The notes: generated by a model from the letters alone, not told the origin. 64,000 nt of DNA from Bacillota bacterium (GCA_026627385.1 JAPNUR010000003.1:124001-188000); one strand, 5' to 3'. Counted from the first letter of the stretch, positions 51,861 through 62,010 are shown. Program-made: numbers and translations.

Positions 51861-53984
51861 ATGACGAAGACCCGCTTGACGTTGGAGGATTTTTACTTAT
51901 TTAGCCAGGTGCGTGAATGCGCATTATCGCCCGACGGTCGCCTGGTGGCCTATATTCAGCGGACACCGCTGAAGCGGATGAACGATTACACTCTGAACCT
52001 TTGGATGAGTCCGGTGGACGGATCCGCGCCACCCCGTCAAATCAGCCGGGGCAGGCGACAGGACCGCATGCCGCGGTGGTCTCCAGATGGCAGTCTCCTG
52101 GCGGTGCTGTCCACCCGCGAATCGGACGATCCCGATCGACCAGAAGATAGCGAGAAGGACGCCGAGCCCAAGGCGCAAATCTGGGTCTACGACCTTAAGT
52201 GGGGCGGTGATGCCCGCGCGATAACCCAGCATGCTGAGGGTGTGGAGAGCTTTTGTTGGTCTCCCGATGGGCGCCGCCTGGTGTTTAGCGCCCGCGACCC
52301 GTCGCCTGAGGAACGCGATTATTTGCGCAGCATTCGCGACAAAAAGAGTCCGGGGCCCTGGGTATTGACGCGCGTGCAGCACAAAACGGATGAAGGCGGA
52401 TATCTGGATACCGTCCAGCATCATCTATTTCTGGTCGATGTGGCGACGGGCGAGACGACACAATTGACCCACGGCAGTGCCAGTGAAACCGATCCGGTAT
52501 GGTCGCCGGACGGCCAGTGGATTTGCTTTCGGTCGAACCGCACGGGCGACAGCGATAACAATCGACGTGTGGATTTATGGCTCATCAACCCACAGTCGCG
52601 GGAAGTGCGGCGCTTAACGCACGGCGATGTGGACGCCAAATGGGCGACCTTTTCGCCGGACGGCCAGGAGGTGGCCTTTGTCAGCACCCGGGAGCCAGAA
52701 AATAACTACGTGAGTGCCTGCCTGTGGACAGTGCGGGTCGCGGACGCACAACCAGTCCCGAACTTTCCTGACAACTTGGGGGTCGGCTGGACCCACATTG
52801 GGGGCATTGTGCCGGATATTGTAACGGCCGACCCCGTGACTTCGGCGCGCGTCTACCCGGTGCCGGTTCTTAAGACGCCGATGCATCTTGTGTCCCAGGA
52901 ATTTGACGGCGTGATCGAGGGCCCCGTCCGCTACCTTAATACCCAAGAGATATTAACGGTGGCGTCACACCGCGCGCAGGCAAAGTTAATGCGGTTTCGC
53001 GTGGGCACGGGCGAGGTCGAGGTGTTGGCTCCGTCGGAGCGGGTGGGCACGGTCATCACCTTTGACTGGGCGCATGGCGTGACCGTGGCGGTGATGAACT
53101 TTCCCAATACCGGTCCTGAGTGCTTTCGGGTGGAGCCGTCGACAGTCACCCGACTGTCCCGGGCATCGGCCGACTGGCTGGCCGAGAGAACCATCGTGCC
53201 ATTTCACTGGATTCGCTATCCCGACCATGATGGCGTGGATATTGAGGCGCTGGTGCTATTTCCCCCTGATTTTAACCCGGAAAAGCCGGCACCCCTGATT
53301 GTCTCCATTCATGGTGGGCCGATGTCCTATGAGGCGCCCGAGTTCGAGTTTGAGACGCAGTATTGGGCGAACCGCGGCTACCTGGTCTTGCTGGTCAATT
53401 ACCGCGGATCCACCTCTTATGGCGAGGCCTTTTGCCGCAGTATCCAAGGACGGTGGGGACCTATGGAGCACGATGATGTGATGTGCGGGGTAGACGCGGT
53501 GATTGCCCGCGGGTGGGCTGACCCAACCCGGCTTTATTGCACCGGCTTTTCCATGGGGGGCATCATGACGAATTGGGCGGTCGGCCATACGGATCGGTTC
53601 CGGGCCGCAGTGACCGAACATGGGGTGTGGGATTACATCTCTGCGTTTGGGACGGATGATTGTCATCTCTGGTGGCAAGATGATTATGGTGTGCCATGGC
53701 AAAATCGCGCGGCGTACTTTGCGTCGTCCCCCATGAGCGGGCTATCCCAGATACGGACGCCGCTCCTCATCACGGCTGGAGAGCACGACTGGCGTTGTCC
53801 TCTAAGCCAGGCGGAGCAGCTCTACGTGGCGCTCAAGAAGCGCGGCGTGGACACTGAGTTGGTCATTTATCCGGGCGAACACCACGAAGCCGACACTCGG
53901 CCAGCACGCGCGGTGGACCGCCTGCGCCGGATTGACGAGTGGTTTTACCGGTATGGCGGAATTCCCGTAGACGACCAGCTTTGA
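51861..53984 (+). CDS. S9-family serine peptidase (acylaminoacyl-peptidase type)
   Basis: A 707-residue enzyme. The N-terminal 400 or so residues form a beta-propeller with repeated TolB-like phrases (LSPDGRLVAYI, WSPDGRRLVFSARD, WSPDGQWICFRS, FSPDGQEVAFVSTR). The C-terminal alpha/beta hydrolase has the oxyanion region IVSIHGGPMSYE, nucleophile GFSMGG (Ser564), Asp in AGEHDWRCPL and His in YPGEHHEADT (about 674). No signal peptide, so a cytoplasmic peptidase degrading short or N-acylated peptides. Confidence 0.9.
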   Translation: MTKTRLTLEDFYLFSQVRECALSPDGRLVAYIQRTPLKRMNDYTLNLWMSPVDGSAPPRQISRGRRQDRMPRWSPDGSLLAVLSTRESDDPDRPEDSEKDAEPKAQIWVYDLKWGGDARAITQHAEGVESFCWSPDGRRLVFSARDPSPEERDYLRSIRDKKSPGPWVLTRVQHKTDEGGYLDTVQHHLFLVDVATGETTQLTHGSASETDPVWSPDGQWICFRSNRTGDSDNNRRVDLWLINPQSREVRRLTHGDVDAKWATFSPDGQEVAFVSTREPENNYVSACLWTVRVADAQPVPNFPDNLGVGWTHIGGIVPDIVTADPVTSARVYPVPVLKTPMHLVSQEFDGVIEGPVRYLNTQEILTVASHRAQAKLMRFRVGTGEVEVLAPSERVGTVITFDWAHGVTVAVMNFPNTGPECFRVEPSTVTRLSRASADWLAERTIVPFHWIRYPDHDGVDIEALVLFPPDFNPEKPAPLIVSIHGGPMSYEAPEFEFETQYWANRGYLVLLVNYRGSTSYGEAFCRSIQGRWGPMEHDDVMCGVDAVIARGWADPTRLYCTGFSMGGIMTNWAVGHTDRFRAAVTEHGVWDYISAFGTDDCHLWWQDDYGVPWQNRAAYFASSPMSGLSQIRTPLLITAGEHDWRCPLSQAEQLYVALKKRGVDTELVIYPGEHHEADTRPARAVDRLRRIDEWFYRYGGIPVDDQL

Positions 53985-53990
53985 ACTTTG

Positions 53991-54012
53991 TATAATGACA
54001 TCAGACGTCTGA
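53991..54012 (+). promoter_or_regulatory. deo promoter -10 box and 12-bp palindrome
   Basis: TATAAT at 53991-53996 is followed at 54001-54012 by the perfect palindrome TCAGACGTCTGA, which overlaps the expected transcription start. No good -35 box is seen. A GntR/UTRA regulator gene sits at the far end of the deo genes and is the likely ligand-responsive repressor. Confidence 0.6.
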
Positions 54013-54039
54013 CGAAAGAACTGGGAAGGAAGGTGCGGC

Positions 54040-54825
54040 ATGGGTACGTGGGCTGATTGGTACGAAGCTATCCGCCCTCATTTAAGGGCAGACGAAAGCG
54101 AGCGCATTGAGGCGCTCGATCGTCGCCCGTATGTATTCCCGGCGCCGCTTACGGAAGAGACGCTGGCCGATCTGATGGATCATACCCTCCTCACTCCGGA
54201 CGCGACGCCCGGCGCTGTCGAATGCTTATGCCGCGAGGCACGGGAGTGGCACACGCATAGCGTGTGCGTCAACACCCAGTATGTGCCGTTGGCCGTGAGC
54301 GCGCTCGAAGGGTCGCCCGTGACAGTGGCCGCTGTGGTGGGATTTCCTCTGGGAGCTATGGCGAGCGACGCGAAGGCTTACGAGGCGGATTGGGCCGTGA
54401 AGGCGGGTGCTCGCGAGTTAGACATGGTGTTGGCCATTGGCTGGTTGAAAGCGAGACGGTATCGTGACGTGTTGGCCGATATCGGCATGGTTCGCGAGCG
54501 CGCGCCGCAGCCGGTCGTGCTCAAGGTGATTTTAGAAACCGGGCTGTTAACGGATGATGAAAAAGGGATTGCCGCGTTATTGGCGGTAGCGGCAGGGGCG
54601 GACTTCGTGAAGACATCGACCGGTTTTGGCTATGGCGGGGCGACCATCCACGATGTCCAGCTTCTGCGCAACGCCGTGGGACGCGGCGTGGGTGTGAAGG
54701 CCTCGGGCGGCATCAAGAGCTTTGCGGACGCGGTAAGCCTGGTGGAGGCGGGGGCCAATCGCCTGGGCTTATCGAAGACCGGCGTGGTGTTGGGAAAGGG
54801 TGATGCCAGTGCTGGATCTTATTGA
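54040..54825 (+). CDS. deoC: Deoxyribose-phosphate aldolase
   Basis: A 261-residue class I aldolase cleaving 2-deoxyribose 5-phosphate to acetaldehyde and glyceraldehyde 3-phosphate. Motifs: LMDHTLLTPDATPGAVECLC, VAAVVGFPLGAM, catalytic Asp in GARELDMVLAIG, Schiff-base Lys in ADFVKTSTGFG (about 191) and VKASGGIKS. There is an N-terminal extension of about 40 residues. First gene of the deo operon; its end overlaps the next gene. Confidence 0.96.
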   Translation: MGTWADWYEAIRPHLRADESERIEALDRRPYVFPAPLTEETLADLMDHTLLTPDATPGAVECLCREAREWHTHSVCVNTQYVPLAVSALEGSPVTVAAVVGFPLGAMASDAKAYEADWAVKAGARELDMVLAIGWLKARRYRDVLADIGMVRERAPQPVVLKVILETGLLTDDEKGIAALLAVAAGADFVKTSTGFGYGGATIHDVQLLRNAVGRGVGVKASGGIKSFADAVSLVEAGANRLGLSKTGVVLGKGDASAGSY

Positions 54826-56092
54826 AAAGACCCGCGACGGCGTCCCCTTGAGTCGCGAAGACATCGATCGCCTGGTGGCCGGGATTGTGGATAACCGGTG
54901 GCCGGATTATCAGTTAGCTGCTTGGTTGATGGCGGTGGTGCTCCGGGGGCTAACCGATCAAGAAACCTTTTGGTTAACTGGCGCGATGGCCGAGATGGGG
55001 CGCCCGCATCCCGCCTTGGGAGACGTGGATAAGCATTCGACCGGTGGTGTGGGCGACAAAACCACCCTGGTGTTGGCCCCTTTGGTGGCCGCCCTGGGAT
55101 TGCGGATGGCAAAAATGTCGGGACGCGGCCTGGGGCATACCGGGGGAACGCTAGACAAGCTGGAAAGCATTCCGGGGTTTCGGGTGGAACTGCCCATCGA
55201 TGCCATTCGCCGCCAAGTCGAGCAAATCGGGGTAGCGGTGGTGGCGCAATCCCGTGAGCTGGCGCCAGCCGACCGGCGGTTGTACGCGTTGCGCGACGTC
55301 ACGGGGACAGTCAATCATCCGGCGTTAATTGCGTCGTCCATCATGTCCAAGAAGCTAGCGGCGGGAACGCCTAACTTGGTCTTGGATGTCAAGGTGGGCA
55401 ACGGTGCTTTTATGACGGAGCTAAGAGACGCTAACCGGCTGGCGCGCCTGATGGTCGATATTGGCCGTTATTACGGGCGCCGCATGACGGTCTTAATGAC
55501 GACCATGCAGCAACCGCTCGGTTGGGCTATTGGGAACGCCGTGGAAGTGAACGAGGCGGTCGGCGTCCTTCGAGGGGAGGGGCCTTCGGATCTTCGAGAG
55601 GAAGTGGTGCGCCTGGCTGCCGAACTCTTGCACCTGGCCAAGGGCATGCCCTTGGCTGAAGCGGAAACAGAGGCTCACCAGGCGCTGCAGTCGGGTCGGG
55701 CCTGGGAGCGGTTCATCCAATGGGTCCGTTGGCAAGGAGGCGATGTGGCTGCGGTCGAGGCGGGCTTGCCGCTGGGCCCGGTGACCCGTGTATGGCGAGC
55801 CGAGACGCGAGTGACGGTGCAATCGCTCAATACCCGGGCCATTGGCGAAGTGGCACTGATGTTGGGGGCAGGCCGCCATCGCTTGGAGGATGCGGTCAAT
55901 CCTGCGGTGGGACTTCACTGTTACCTGAAGACAGGGCGGACCTATGAGGCGGGTGACGTGTTAGCCGTGGTCTACGCGATGACGGAGACAGCCGCGGATG
56001 ATGCGGTGAAAAAGCTCACCGCAGCCGTCACGTTTGGTGAACCCGAGTCCGTTCCGCCCTTGGTGTTAGGGCGCATTTCAACCGAAGAGTAA
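54803..56092 (+). CDS. pdp: Pyrimidine-nucleoside phosphorylase
   Basis: A 429-residue phosphorylase for uridine and thymidine. The family signature is clear: KMSGRGLGHTGGTLDKLESI, with DKHSTGGVGDKTTLVLAPLV for phosphate binding and LIASSIMSKKLAAGTPNLVL. It overlaps deoC by 23 bp with the site GGGAAAGGG inside it; ATG 54803 is preferred over GTG 54800. It could equally be annotated deoA; the length and Gram-positive context favour Pdp. Confidence 0.94.
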   Translation: MPVLDLIEKTRDGVPLSREDIDRLVAGIVDNRWPDYQLAAWLMAVVLRGLTDQETFWLTGAMAEMGRPHPALGDVDKHSTGGVGDKTTLVLAPLVAALGLRMAKMSGRGLGHTGGTLDKLESIPGFRVELPIDAIRRQVEQIGVAVVAQSRELAPADRRLYALRDVTGTVNHPALIASSIMSKKLAAGTPNLVLDVKVGNGAFMTELRDANRLARLMVDIGRYYGRRMTVLMTTMQQPLGWAIGNAVEVNEAVGVLRGEGPSDLREEVVRLAAELLHLAKGMPLAEAETEAHQALQSGRAWERFIQWVRWQGGDVAAVEAGLPLGPVTRVWRAETRVTVQSLNTRAIGEVALMLGAGRHRLEDAVNPAVGLHCYLKTGRTYEAGDVLAVVYAMTETAADDAVKKLTAAVTFGEPESVPPLVLGRISTEE

Positions 56093-56105
56093 GGGCGGTG
56101 GCAAC

Positions 56106-57266
56106 GTGCGGATTGTGATGATTGTGATAGACTCGGGTGGCATTGGTGACGCGCCCGATGCAGCGCGGTTTGGCGATGGCGGCGCCAATACGATTGGGCA
56201 CGCGGCTTCGGCGGCCGGCGGAGTGAACTTGCCGCATTTAGCTGCCATGGGTCTGCAGCAGCTGACCCCCTTGGAGGGAACTCCCGAGGTGCCGCTCCAA
56301 GGGGTAGCCTATCGCGTGTATCCAGCGGCCAATGGCAAGGACACTTTAGCCGGCCATTGGGAAATGATGGGCGTAACCGTCACGGAGCCCTTTCGGACGT
56401 TTCCGCACGGCTTTCCGCCCGAGGTTGTTGAGGAACTGGAGCGGCGGTTTGGGCGTCCCATTTTGGGCAACGAGCCGGCGTCGGGAACGGAAATTATTGC
56501 CCGCCTGGGAGCCGAGCACCTCAAAAGCGGTGCCCCCATCGTGTACACTTCGGCCGACAGTGTGCTGCAAATTGCCGCCCATGAAGAGGTGGTGCCACTC
56601 GAGCAACTGTATCAATGGTGTCAGATAGCGCGGGAGGTGATGCAAGGACCCTATCGCGTAGGGCGCATCATTGCCCGACCGTTTCGCGGCGAACCTGGCC
56701 ATTTTATCCGCACCCCGGCCCGTCACGACTACCCGGTCGAACCTCCGTGGCCAACGATGGTTGATCGGTTGGCCGAGGCCGGCGTGACAACCGTGGCGTT
56801 TGGAAAAATCTGGGACATTTTTTCGGGTCGCGGATTTCAGTTCCCAAACCCGACGGTGAGCAATCTGGATGGTTTGCGAAAGACGCGCGACTGGCTTCAA
56901 AAGGCGGATACAGGGCGCGAATTTTTGTTCGTGAACTTGGTTGAATTTGATTCCCATTTCGGGCATCGACGCGATCCCGCTGGGTATGCCAACGCGCTGC
57001 GCGAATTTGACGCGTTTTTGCCGGAACTCTGGGCGCTTCTGGGGCCTCATGACCAGCTGTGGGTGACGGCCGACCATGGTTGCGACCCCACCTATCGCGG
57101 GACGGATCACACGCGGGAAGCGGTGCCCTGGTTGGCGTATGGGCCAGCACTGCATCCCGCGGTGGGGGCTCCTCGGCACGGGCTCGGGGACATGGCAGCC
57201 ACTTTGGGTTCATTGTTTCAGGTGTCACCGGTCGGAACGGGTCATCCGGCTCGGGAATTGCTATAG
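56106..57266 (+). CDS. deoB: Phosphopentomutase
   Basis: A 386-residue alkaline-phosphatase-fold mutase converting (deoxy)ribose 1-phosphate to 5-phosphate. It has VIDSGGIGDAPDAARFGDGG with metal-binding Asp, GKDTLAGHWEMMGV with the catalytic Thr, SADSVLQIAAHEE, and VNLVEFDSHFGHRRDP and TADHGCDPTYRGTDHTRE for the metals. GTG start 13 bp after the phosphorylase. It links nucleoside phosphorolysis to DeoC. Confidence 0.96.
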   Translation: MRIVMIVIDSGGIGDAPDAARFGDGGANTIGHAASAAGGVNLPHLAAMGLQQLTPLEGTPEVPLQGVAYRVYPAANGKDTLAGHWEMMGVTVTEPFRTFPHGFPPEVVEELERRFGRPILGNEPASGTEIIARLGAEHLKSGAPIVYTSADSVLQIAAHEEVVPLEQLYQWCQIAREVMQGPYRVGRIIARPFRGEPGHFIRTPARHDYPVEPPWPTMVDRLAEAGVTTVAFGKIWDIFSGRGFQFPNPTVSNLDGLRKTRDWLQKADTGREFLFVNLVEFDSHFGHRRDPAGYANALREFDAFLPELWALLGPHDQLWVTADHGCDPTYRGTDHTREAVPWLAYGPALHPAVGAPRHGLGDMAATLGSLFQVSPVGTGHPARELL

Positions 57267-57295
57267 ACTCTCAAGTGGCTGATCGGCGCTGTGTG

Positions 57296-58009
57296 TCAGT
57301 GACGGTGACGGATGACATCAAAGCGGAAGGTGCCAGGCACAAAGTGGTCGTGCGACCAGAGTAACAGCGTGGAATTTTGGTTGTAGTGGGCCTGATTGAG
57401 GCACAGCAAAGGGGACCCGGCAGGAATCTTGAGGTGTGCGGCCATTGTCTCGTCTGCCTTGGTGACCTCAATCTCGGTTTGCGCAAAGATCACCACCTGC
57501 CCGCACTCCTGCTCGAGATAGCGAAAAAGGGAGTGGCTCAGCTTGGCTGAATCGTCAGGCAAAAATTGGGCAGGGAAGATATCGACGCAATAGAGCACGG
57601 GGGTGCCATCCGCGGTTCTCACGCGCCGGAGTTCCGCCACCTCACGGGTGCGCCAAGCGCGAAACCGTTCCTCTTCGCGCTCGCTGGCGGGCCTTCGGGT
57701 GACGGAAAGATAGCTGGTGCCCGGCTGATACCCCTGCTGCTCAATGAGCTGGGTAATGCTGATGAGCGATTCCAGCCCCCCTGAAATGGCACGGGGCCCG
57801 CGTACAAAGGTGCCGATGCCCCGCCGCTTGACTAAGTACCCTTCGACCGTCAACTGCGAAATCGCTTCGCGAATCGTGGCCCGGCTGACGGCAAATTGGC
57901 GGGCTAGGTCATCTTCCGCGGGAATCTGATCCCCTGGTTCCCACTCGCCAGATTGGATGCGCTGGCGCATTGTGCCCGCGACTTGATGAGGTAGCGGCAT
58001 GCGAATCAT
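57296..58009 (-). CDS. GntR-family regulator, HutC/UTRA subfamily
   Basis: A 237-residue repressor-type protein. Winged helix at about 5-70 (PGDQIPAEDDLARQFAVSRA, TIREAISQLTVEGYLVKRRG) and a C-terminal UTRA ligand domain (RTREVAELRRVRTADGTPVL, LSHSLFRYLEQECG). ATG 58009 is set by GGAGGAATTCC; a longer frame lacks a site. It is convergent with deoB, 29 bp apart, so it plausibly controls the deo operon in response to a sugar phosphate or nucleoside. Confidence 0.88.
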   Translation of the reverse strand: MIRMPLPHQVAGTMRQRIQSGEWEPGDQIPAEDDLARQFAVSRATIREAISQLTVEGYLVKRRGIGTFVRGPRAISGGLESLISITQLIEQQGYQPGTSYLSVTRRPASEREEERFRAWRTREVAELRRVRTADGTPVLYCVDIFPAQFLPDDSAKLSHSLFRYLEQECGQVVIFAQTEIEVTKADETMAAHLKIPAGSPLLCLNQAHYNQNSTLLLWSHDHFVPGTFRFDVIRHRH

Positions 58010-58086
58010 GGAATTCCTCCGTTTTCTAGAAAGAGGCGTTAACGCCATCGCCTTCCTTCATCTTAATCGTCTCCCCCGGGAAGCTC

Positions 58087-58103
58087 AAATCCTCGCAGGA
58101 TTT
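58087..58103. promoter_or_regulatory. Palindrome between the GntR gene and yajC
   Basis: AAATCCT and AGGATTT are perfect 7-bp arms with a 3-bp centre, in the divergent region 78 bp upstream of the regulator. It might be an operator; it differs from the deoC palindrome. Confidence 0.35.
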
Positions 58104-58219
58104 CTCATCATGGCGCAGTGAAACACAAAAATTCGGCTATGCTAAGGAAAGCAGGATTTTTTTCGGGACGACGCGAAATCCGAGCATGAGAGGAAATCTC
58201 AAAAAAAGGGGGGAGCGGC

Positions 58220-58501
58220 GTGCATAAGACGGGCGGCACGTCCATTTATTGGCTGTTTTTTCTCCTGTTGATTGCCATGACCGTCTGGATGTTTTGGCAA
58301 CAGTCGCGGCAACAGCGGGCGCGGCGTGAGGTGCAAAATTCCGTGGCCAAGGGCGATCGCGTGGTCACCGTAGGCGGCGTCATTGGTACGGTCGAAGAAG
58401 TGGACAACAATGAGTTGACGCTCCGCATTGCTGACGGGGTGAAAATTCGGGTGCTGAAGTCGGCGATTGGCGGCAAGTATCAAGAAGGGCAATCGCGCTA
58501 A
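58220..58501 (+). CDS. yajC: YajC-like preprotein translocase subunit
   Basis: A 93-residue protein with one N-terminal membrane span (YWLFFLLLIAMTVWMFW, about 9-27) and a cytoplasmic part with KGDRVVTVGGVIGTVEEVDN and IRVLKSAIGG, typical of YajC. It accompanies SecDF in the Sec system, though those genes are not in the window. GTG start behind AGGGGGGAG. Confidence 0.9.
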   Translation: MHKTGGTSIYWLFFLLLIAMTVWMFWQQSRQQRARREVQNSVAKGDRVVTVGGVIGTVEEVDNNELTLRIADGVKIRVLKSAIGGKYQEGQSR

Positions 58502-58557
58502 CGCCTCCGCGGGAGTCCAGTGGTCGCCCGCCTCGTAGAAGAGCGAACCGGGGGCTA

Positions 58558-58566
58558 TGCTATAAT
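58558..58566 (+). promoter_or_regulatory. Extended -10 promoter of the glutamate dehydrogenase gene
   Basis: TGCTATAAT, a consensus extended -10 box, about 46 bp upstream of the start codon. No clear -35 box. Confidence 0.65.
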
Positions 58567-58611
58567 ACCGACGAAACCTGAGGTGACAAGCGCGAAGAGG
58601 AGGCGTTATTG

Positions 58612-59865
58612 GTGGCGGATACGTCACTCAACCCCTTTATTCGGGCTCAACAAAGCTTTAAGGAAGCAGTTGAGACGTTGGGGTTGGAACCGGCAGTGTA
58701 TGAAATATTGAAACAGCCCATGCGGACATTTGAAGTGGCTGTCCCGTTTATTCGTGATGACGGTACCCTTCAAGTCTTTACCGGATATCGCGTGCAACAT
58801 AACGATGCCTTGGGACCCACCAAAGGGGGGCTTCGTTTTCACCCAGATGTGAATGTGGACGAAGTCAAAGCGTTAGCCATGTGGATGAGTGTCAAATGCG
58901 CATTGTTGGGGCTCCCGTACGGAGGGGGCAAAGGTGGCATCGCGTGTGATGTCGACCAACTTTCCGAAGGGGAAATCGAACGATTAAGCCGTGAATATAT
59001 TCGTGCCGTTAATTTAGTGATCGGGCCGGACAAGGATATACCCGCTCCTGACGTCTCTACCAATCCGCAAATTATGGCATGGATGGTTGACGAATATTCC
59101 CGCATCCGAGGGGAAAATACCTTTGGCCTCATTACCGGAAAGCCGCTGGTCATTGGAGGGTCTCAGGGTCGAGTCGAGGCCACCGGCCGCGGCTTAGTCT
59201 TTGCGACGCGGCAGCTGGCCACGGAAATGGGCATCGATTTTCAGCATGCGCGCATTGCCGTGCAGGGATTCGGCAACGTGGGGTCTGTCGCGGCAACCAT
59301 TGCCCACCACATGGGGGCTCGGGTCGTCGCGGTATCGGACAAGGACGGCGGGCTTTACAATGCTGCGGGCATCGATATCCCTGATTTACTAGAATATAAG
59401 CGTCTGCGCCGCAATCTCGCTGGGTATCCCAAGGCGGAGCCCATCAGCAACGCCGAGTTATTGGAATTGCCAGTGGATATCTTGTTTCCTGCCGCCTTGG
59501 AAAATCAAATTACGGCAGATAACGCGCCGAGAATTCAAGCCAAGATTGTCGGCGAAGGAGCGAACGGCCCCACCACTCCCGAGGCGGATGCAATTTTGTT
59601 TGACAAAGGGGTGATGGTGATTCCCGACGTGTTGGGCAACGCAGGCGGCGTGACTGTCTCGTACTTCGAATGGGTGCAAAATCAGACCCGCTTTTACTGG
59701 AGCGAAGAGGAGGTCAATCAGCGGCTAGAAGAATATATGTCCCGCGCCATGGCGGAGATGCATCGCATGCACGAACGCTTTGGCGTGACGTTGCGTAAGG
59801 CAGCCTATCTGGTGGCGACCGATCGCTTGGCGCAAGCCATGCGGGTCCGGGGCTGGCTAAAGTAG
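58612..59865 (+). CDS. gdhA: Glutamate dehydrogenase (Glu/Leu/Phe/Val family)
   Basis: A 417-residue oxidative/reductive amino acid dehydrogenase. It shows [20 protein letters not shown], the catalytic Lys in [12 protein letters not shown], the domain boundary with [17 protein letters not shown], and the Rossmann motif [12 protein letters not shown]. Length and the GGS region [12 protein letters not shown] fit glutamate dehydrogenase rather than leucine dehydrogenase. The frame begins at TTG 58609, but GTG 58612 has the better distance (8 bp) from AGGAGG. Confidence 0.93.
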   Translation: MADTSLNPFIRAQQSFKEAVETLGLEPAVYEILKQPMRTFEVAVPFIRDDGTLQVFTGYRVQHNDALGPTKGGLRFHPDVNVDEVKALAMWMSVKCALLGLPYGGGKGGIACDVDQLSEGEIERLSREYIRAVNLVIGPDKDIPAPDVSTNPQIMAWMVDEYSRIRGENTFGLITGKPLVIGGSQGRVEATGRGLVFATRQLATEMGIDFQHARIAVQGFGNVGSVAATIAHHMGARVVAVSDKDGGLYNAAGIDIPDLLEYKRLRRNLAGYPKAEPISNAELLELPVDILFPAALENQITADNAPRIQAKIVGEGANGPTTPEADAILFDKGVMVIPDVLGNAGGVTVSYFEWVQNQTRFYWSEEEVNQRLEEYMSRAMAEMHRMHERFGVTLRKAAYLVATDRLAQAMRVRGWLK

Positions 59866-59893
59866 GCTTCTCGGGCAAGGAGGCGAGCGAAGC

Positions 59894-61564
59894 GTGGAGG
59901 ATACAGGGCGGCTAAGAGCGGCTTATGAAGCCTGGGAAGACGATGTGCTGAACCCTTATCGCCGGGAACACGGGGAGCGCAGCACATCATTCGGGACCGT
60001 TTCCGATGTGCCGGTCAAGACGCTCTACACACCGCTCGATGTATCGGGCGAATACGGTGAGCGGTTGGGGTTTCCCGGCGCGTACCCCTATACGCGGGGC
60101 ATCCACCCGACGATGTACCGGGGCCGGCTATGGACCATGCGGCAGTACGCAGGTTTTGGCACCGCCGAAGAATCCAACGCGCGCTACCGCTACCTGTTAT
60201 CGCAGGGGCAGACAGGGCTGTCCGTGGCGTTTGATCTGCCCACCCAGATGGGCTATGACTCTGACCATCCGATGGCCCGCGGTGAGGTCGGCAAAGTCGG
60301 GGTGGCGATTGACAGCTTAGCCGACATGGAAATTTTGTTGGATCAAATCCCGTTGGATCAAGTGTCGGTATCGATGACCATTAATGCGCCGGCAGCCATT
60401 TTGTTGCTTATGGTGGTGGCCGTGGCCGACGCCCGCAGCATTGCACGAGCTCAACTCCGGGGGACTATTCAAAACGATATTTTGAAAGAATACGCAGCTC
60501 GTGGCACCTATATCTTTCCCCCCGCGCCTTCCATGCGGCTGGTCACTGACAGCTTCCGCTGGTGTGCGGCGGAATTGCCTCGGTGGAATCCCATCAGCAT
60601 TTCCGGTTACCACATTCGCGAAGCCGGCGCCACCGCCGCCCAAGAATTAGCCTTTACCTTGGCCAATGGCATCGCGTATGTGGAGGCGGCGCGACAGGCA
60701 GGCCTTCCGGTTGATCAGTTTGCACCCCGGTTATCCTTCTTTTTTAATGCGCATCTCGATTTTTTTGAGGAGATTGCCAAATTTCGCGCGGCCCGGCGTA
60801 TGTGGGCGCGGATTATGCGCGAACGGTTTCAAGCCCAGGACCCGCGATCCTGGCAATTAAGATTTCACACGCAAACGGCGGGATCCACCTTAACGGCCCA
60901 GCAGCCGGAAACCAATGTGGTGCGCGTGACCTTGCAGGCGTTAGCGGCGGTGCTCGGCGGCACCCAGTCGCTGCATACCAATGCCAAAGATGAGGCCTTG
61001 GCCTTGCCGACGGAGGAGTCAGCGCGCTTGGCTCTGAGAACGCAGCAGGTGATCGCCTATGAAAGCGGGGTCGCCAATACGGTTGATCCCCTGGGCGGCA
61101 GTTATTACCTAGAGGCGCTGACGGACCAAGTCGAGGCGGACGCGGCGGCATATCTCGAAAAGATTGATGCGATGGGGGGCGCCGTAGCGGCGATTGAACG
61201 CGGCTACATCCAGCAGGAGATTCAGGAGGCGGCATATCGCTACCAACAGAAAGTCGAGTCGGGCGCACAGGTCATTGTTGGGGTGAACCGTTTTCGCAGT
61301 AACGAGGCGGCGGCAGAGCCGGTGCTCAAGGTTGACTCGGCGCTGGAGGTGCGACAGGTTGAACGCCTAGCGAAAGTGCGGGCCATGCGGGATGAGGCGA
61401 AGGTCCGTGCGGCGCTGAGACGGCTCAAGGAGGCCGTGCGCGATCCTGAGGCACCAGTGATGGAACCATTGTTGGAAGCGGTCAAAGTTTATGCCACGCT
61501 GGGGGAGATGGTGTCGGTGATGGTCGAACACTTTGGCCGCTATCGACCGTCGGTCGCCATTTAG
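59894..61564 (+). CDS. Methylmalonyl-CoA mutase, large (catalytic) subunit
   Basis: A 556-residue B12-dependent mutase catalytic subunit lacking the C-terminal B12-binding domain. Active-site residues fit methylmalonyl-CoA: Tyr85 in [12 protein letters not shown], Ala in [17 protein letters not shown], and Arg in [23 protein letters not shown] carries the catalytic His. It differs from the paralogue at 15.5 kb exactly at the selectivity positions. It heads a module with epimerase and carboxyltransferase for propionyl-CoA. The small subunit is not adjacent. GTG start with AGGAGG. Confidence 0.93.
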   Translation: MEDTGRLRAAYEAWEDDVLNPYRREHGERSTSFGTVSDVPVKTLYTPLDVSGEYGERLGFPGAYPYTRGIHPTMYRGRLWTMRQYAGFGTAEESNARYRYLLSQGQTGLSVAFDLPTQMGYDSDHPMARGEVGKVGVAIDSLADMEILLDQIPLDQVSVSMTINAPAAILLLMVVAVADARSIARAQLRGTIQNDILKEYAARGTYIFPPAPSMRLVTDSFRWCAAELPRWNPISISGYHIREAGATAAQELAFTLANGIAYVEAARQAGLPVDQFAPRLSFFFNAHLDFFEEIAKFRAARRMWARIMRERFQAQDPRSWQLRFHTQTAGSTLTAQQPETNVVRVTLQALAAVLGGTQSLHTNAKDEALALPTEESARLALRTQQVIAYESGVANTVDPLGGSYYLEALTDQVEADAAAYLEKIDAMGGAVAAIERGYIQQEIQEAAYRYQQKVESGAQVIVGVNRFRSNEAAAEPVLKVDSALEVRQVERLAKVRAMRDEAKVRAALRRLKEAVRDPEAPVMEPLLEAVKVYATLGEMVSVMVEHFGRYRPSVAI

Positions 61565-61596
61565 CGTAGCGGGGGCAAAATCAAAGGGGAGACAGC

Positions 61597-62010
61597 ATGA
61601 CGCTCGATCATATTGGCATCGCCGTGACAGATTTGGAGGCGGGCCTTCGCGCATGGGCGCCATTAGGCCTGGGTGGGGAACCGCCAGAGTGGGTGGCTCA
61701 AGACCAGGTTACCGTGGTGTTTGTGCCTTATACCGGGGGGCGTATGGAGCTGTTAGCGCCGACGAGCTCGGATAGTCCGGTGGCGCGTTTCCTGGCCAAG
61801 CGGGGCCCGGGGTTGCATCATCTGGCCTTTCGCGTGGGCGATATTGATGCGATCGTAGCCCGGCTAGTGAGCGAAGGTGTGCGCATGATTGATGAGGTCC
61901 CGCGCCCAGGGGCCCACGGGACGCGCGTGGCCTTCATCCATCCGGCAGCCACCGGGGGCATTTTGGTCGAACTGGTGGAGCAACCCGAAGGGACGTCCCT
62001 GGATGGATGA
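61597..62010 (+). CDS. mce: Methylmalonyl-CoA epimerase
   Basis: A 137-residue protein of the glyoxalase/VOC fold that interconverts the two methylmalonyl-CoA epimers. It has LDHIGIAVTDLEAGL with the metal His, MELLAPTSSDSPVARFLAKR with the metal Glu, GLHHLAFRVGDIDAIV with another His, and ILVELVEQ with the last Glu. RBS AAGGGGAG. Its end overlaps the next gene by 8 bp. Confidence 0.95.
   Translation: MTLDHIGIAVTDLEAGLRAWAPLGLGGEPPEWVAQDQVTVVFVPYTGGRMELLAPTSSDSPVARFLAKRGPGLHHLAFRVGDIDAIVARLVSEGVRMIDEVPRPGAHGTRVAFIHPAATGGILVELVEQPEGTSLDG

Noticed and set aside
61889-62002. Longer N terminus for the carboxyltransferase
   Set aside because: The family N terminus starts at ATG 62003 and the extension is an out-of-frame reading of the epimerase gene.
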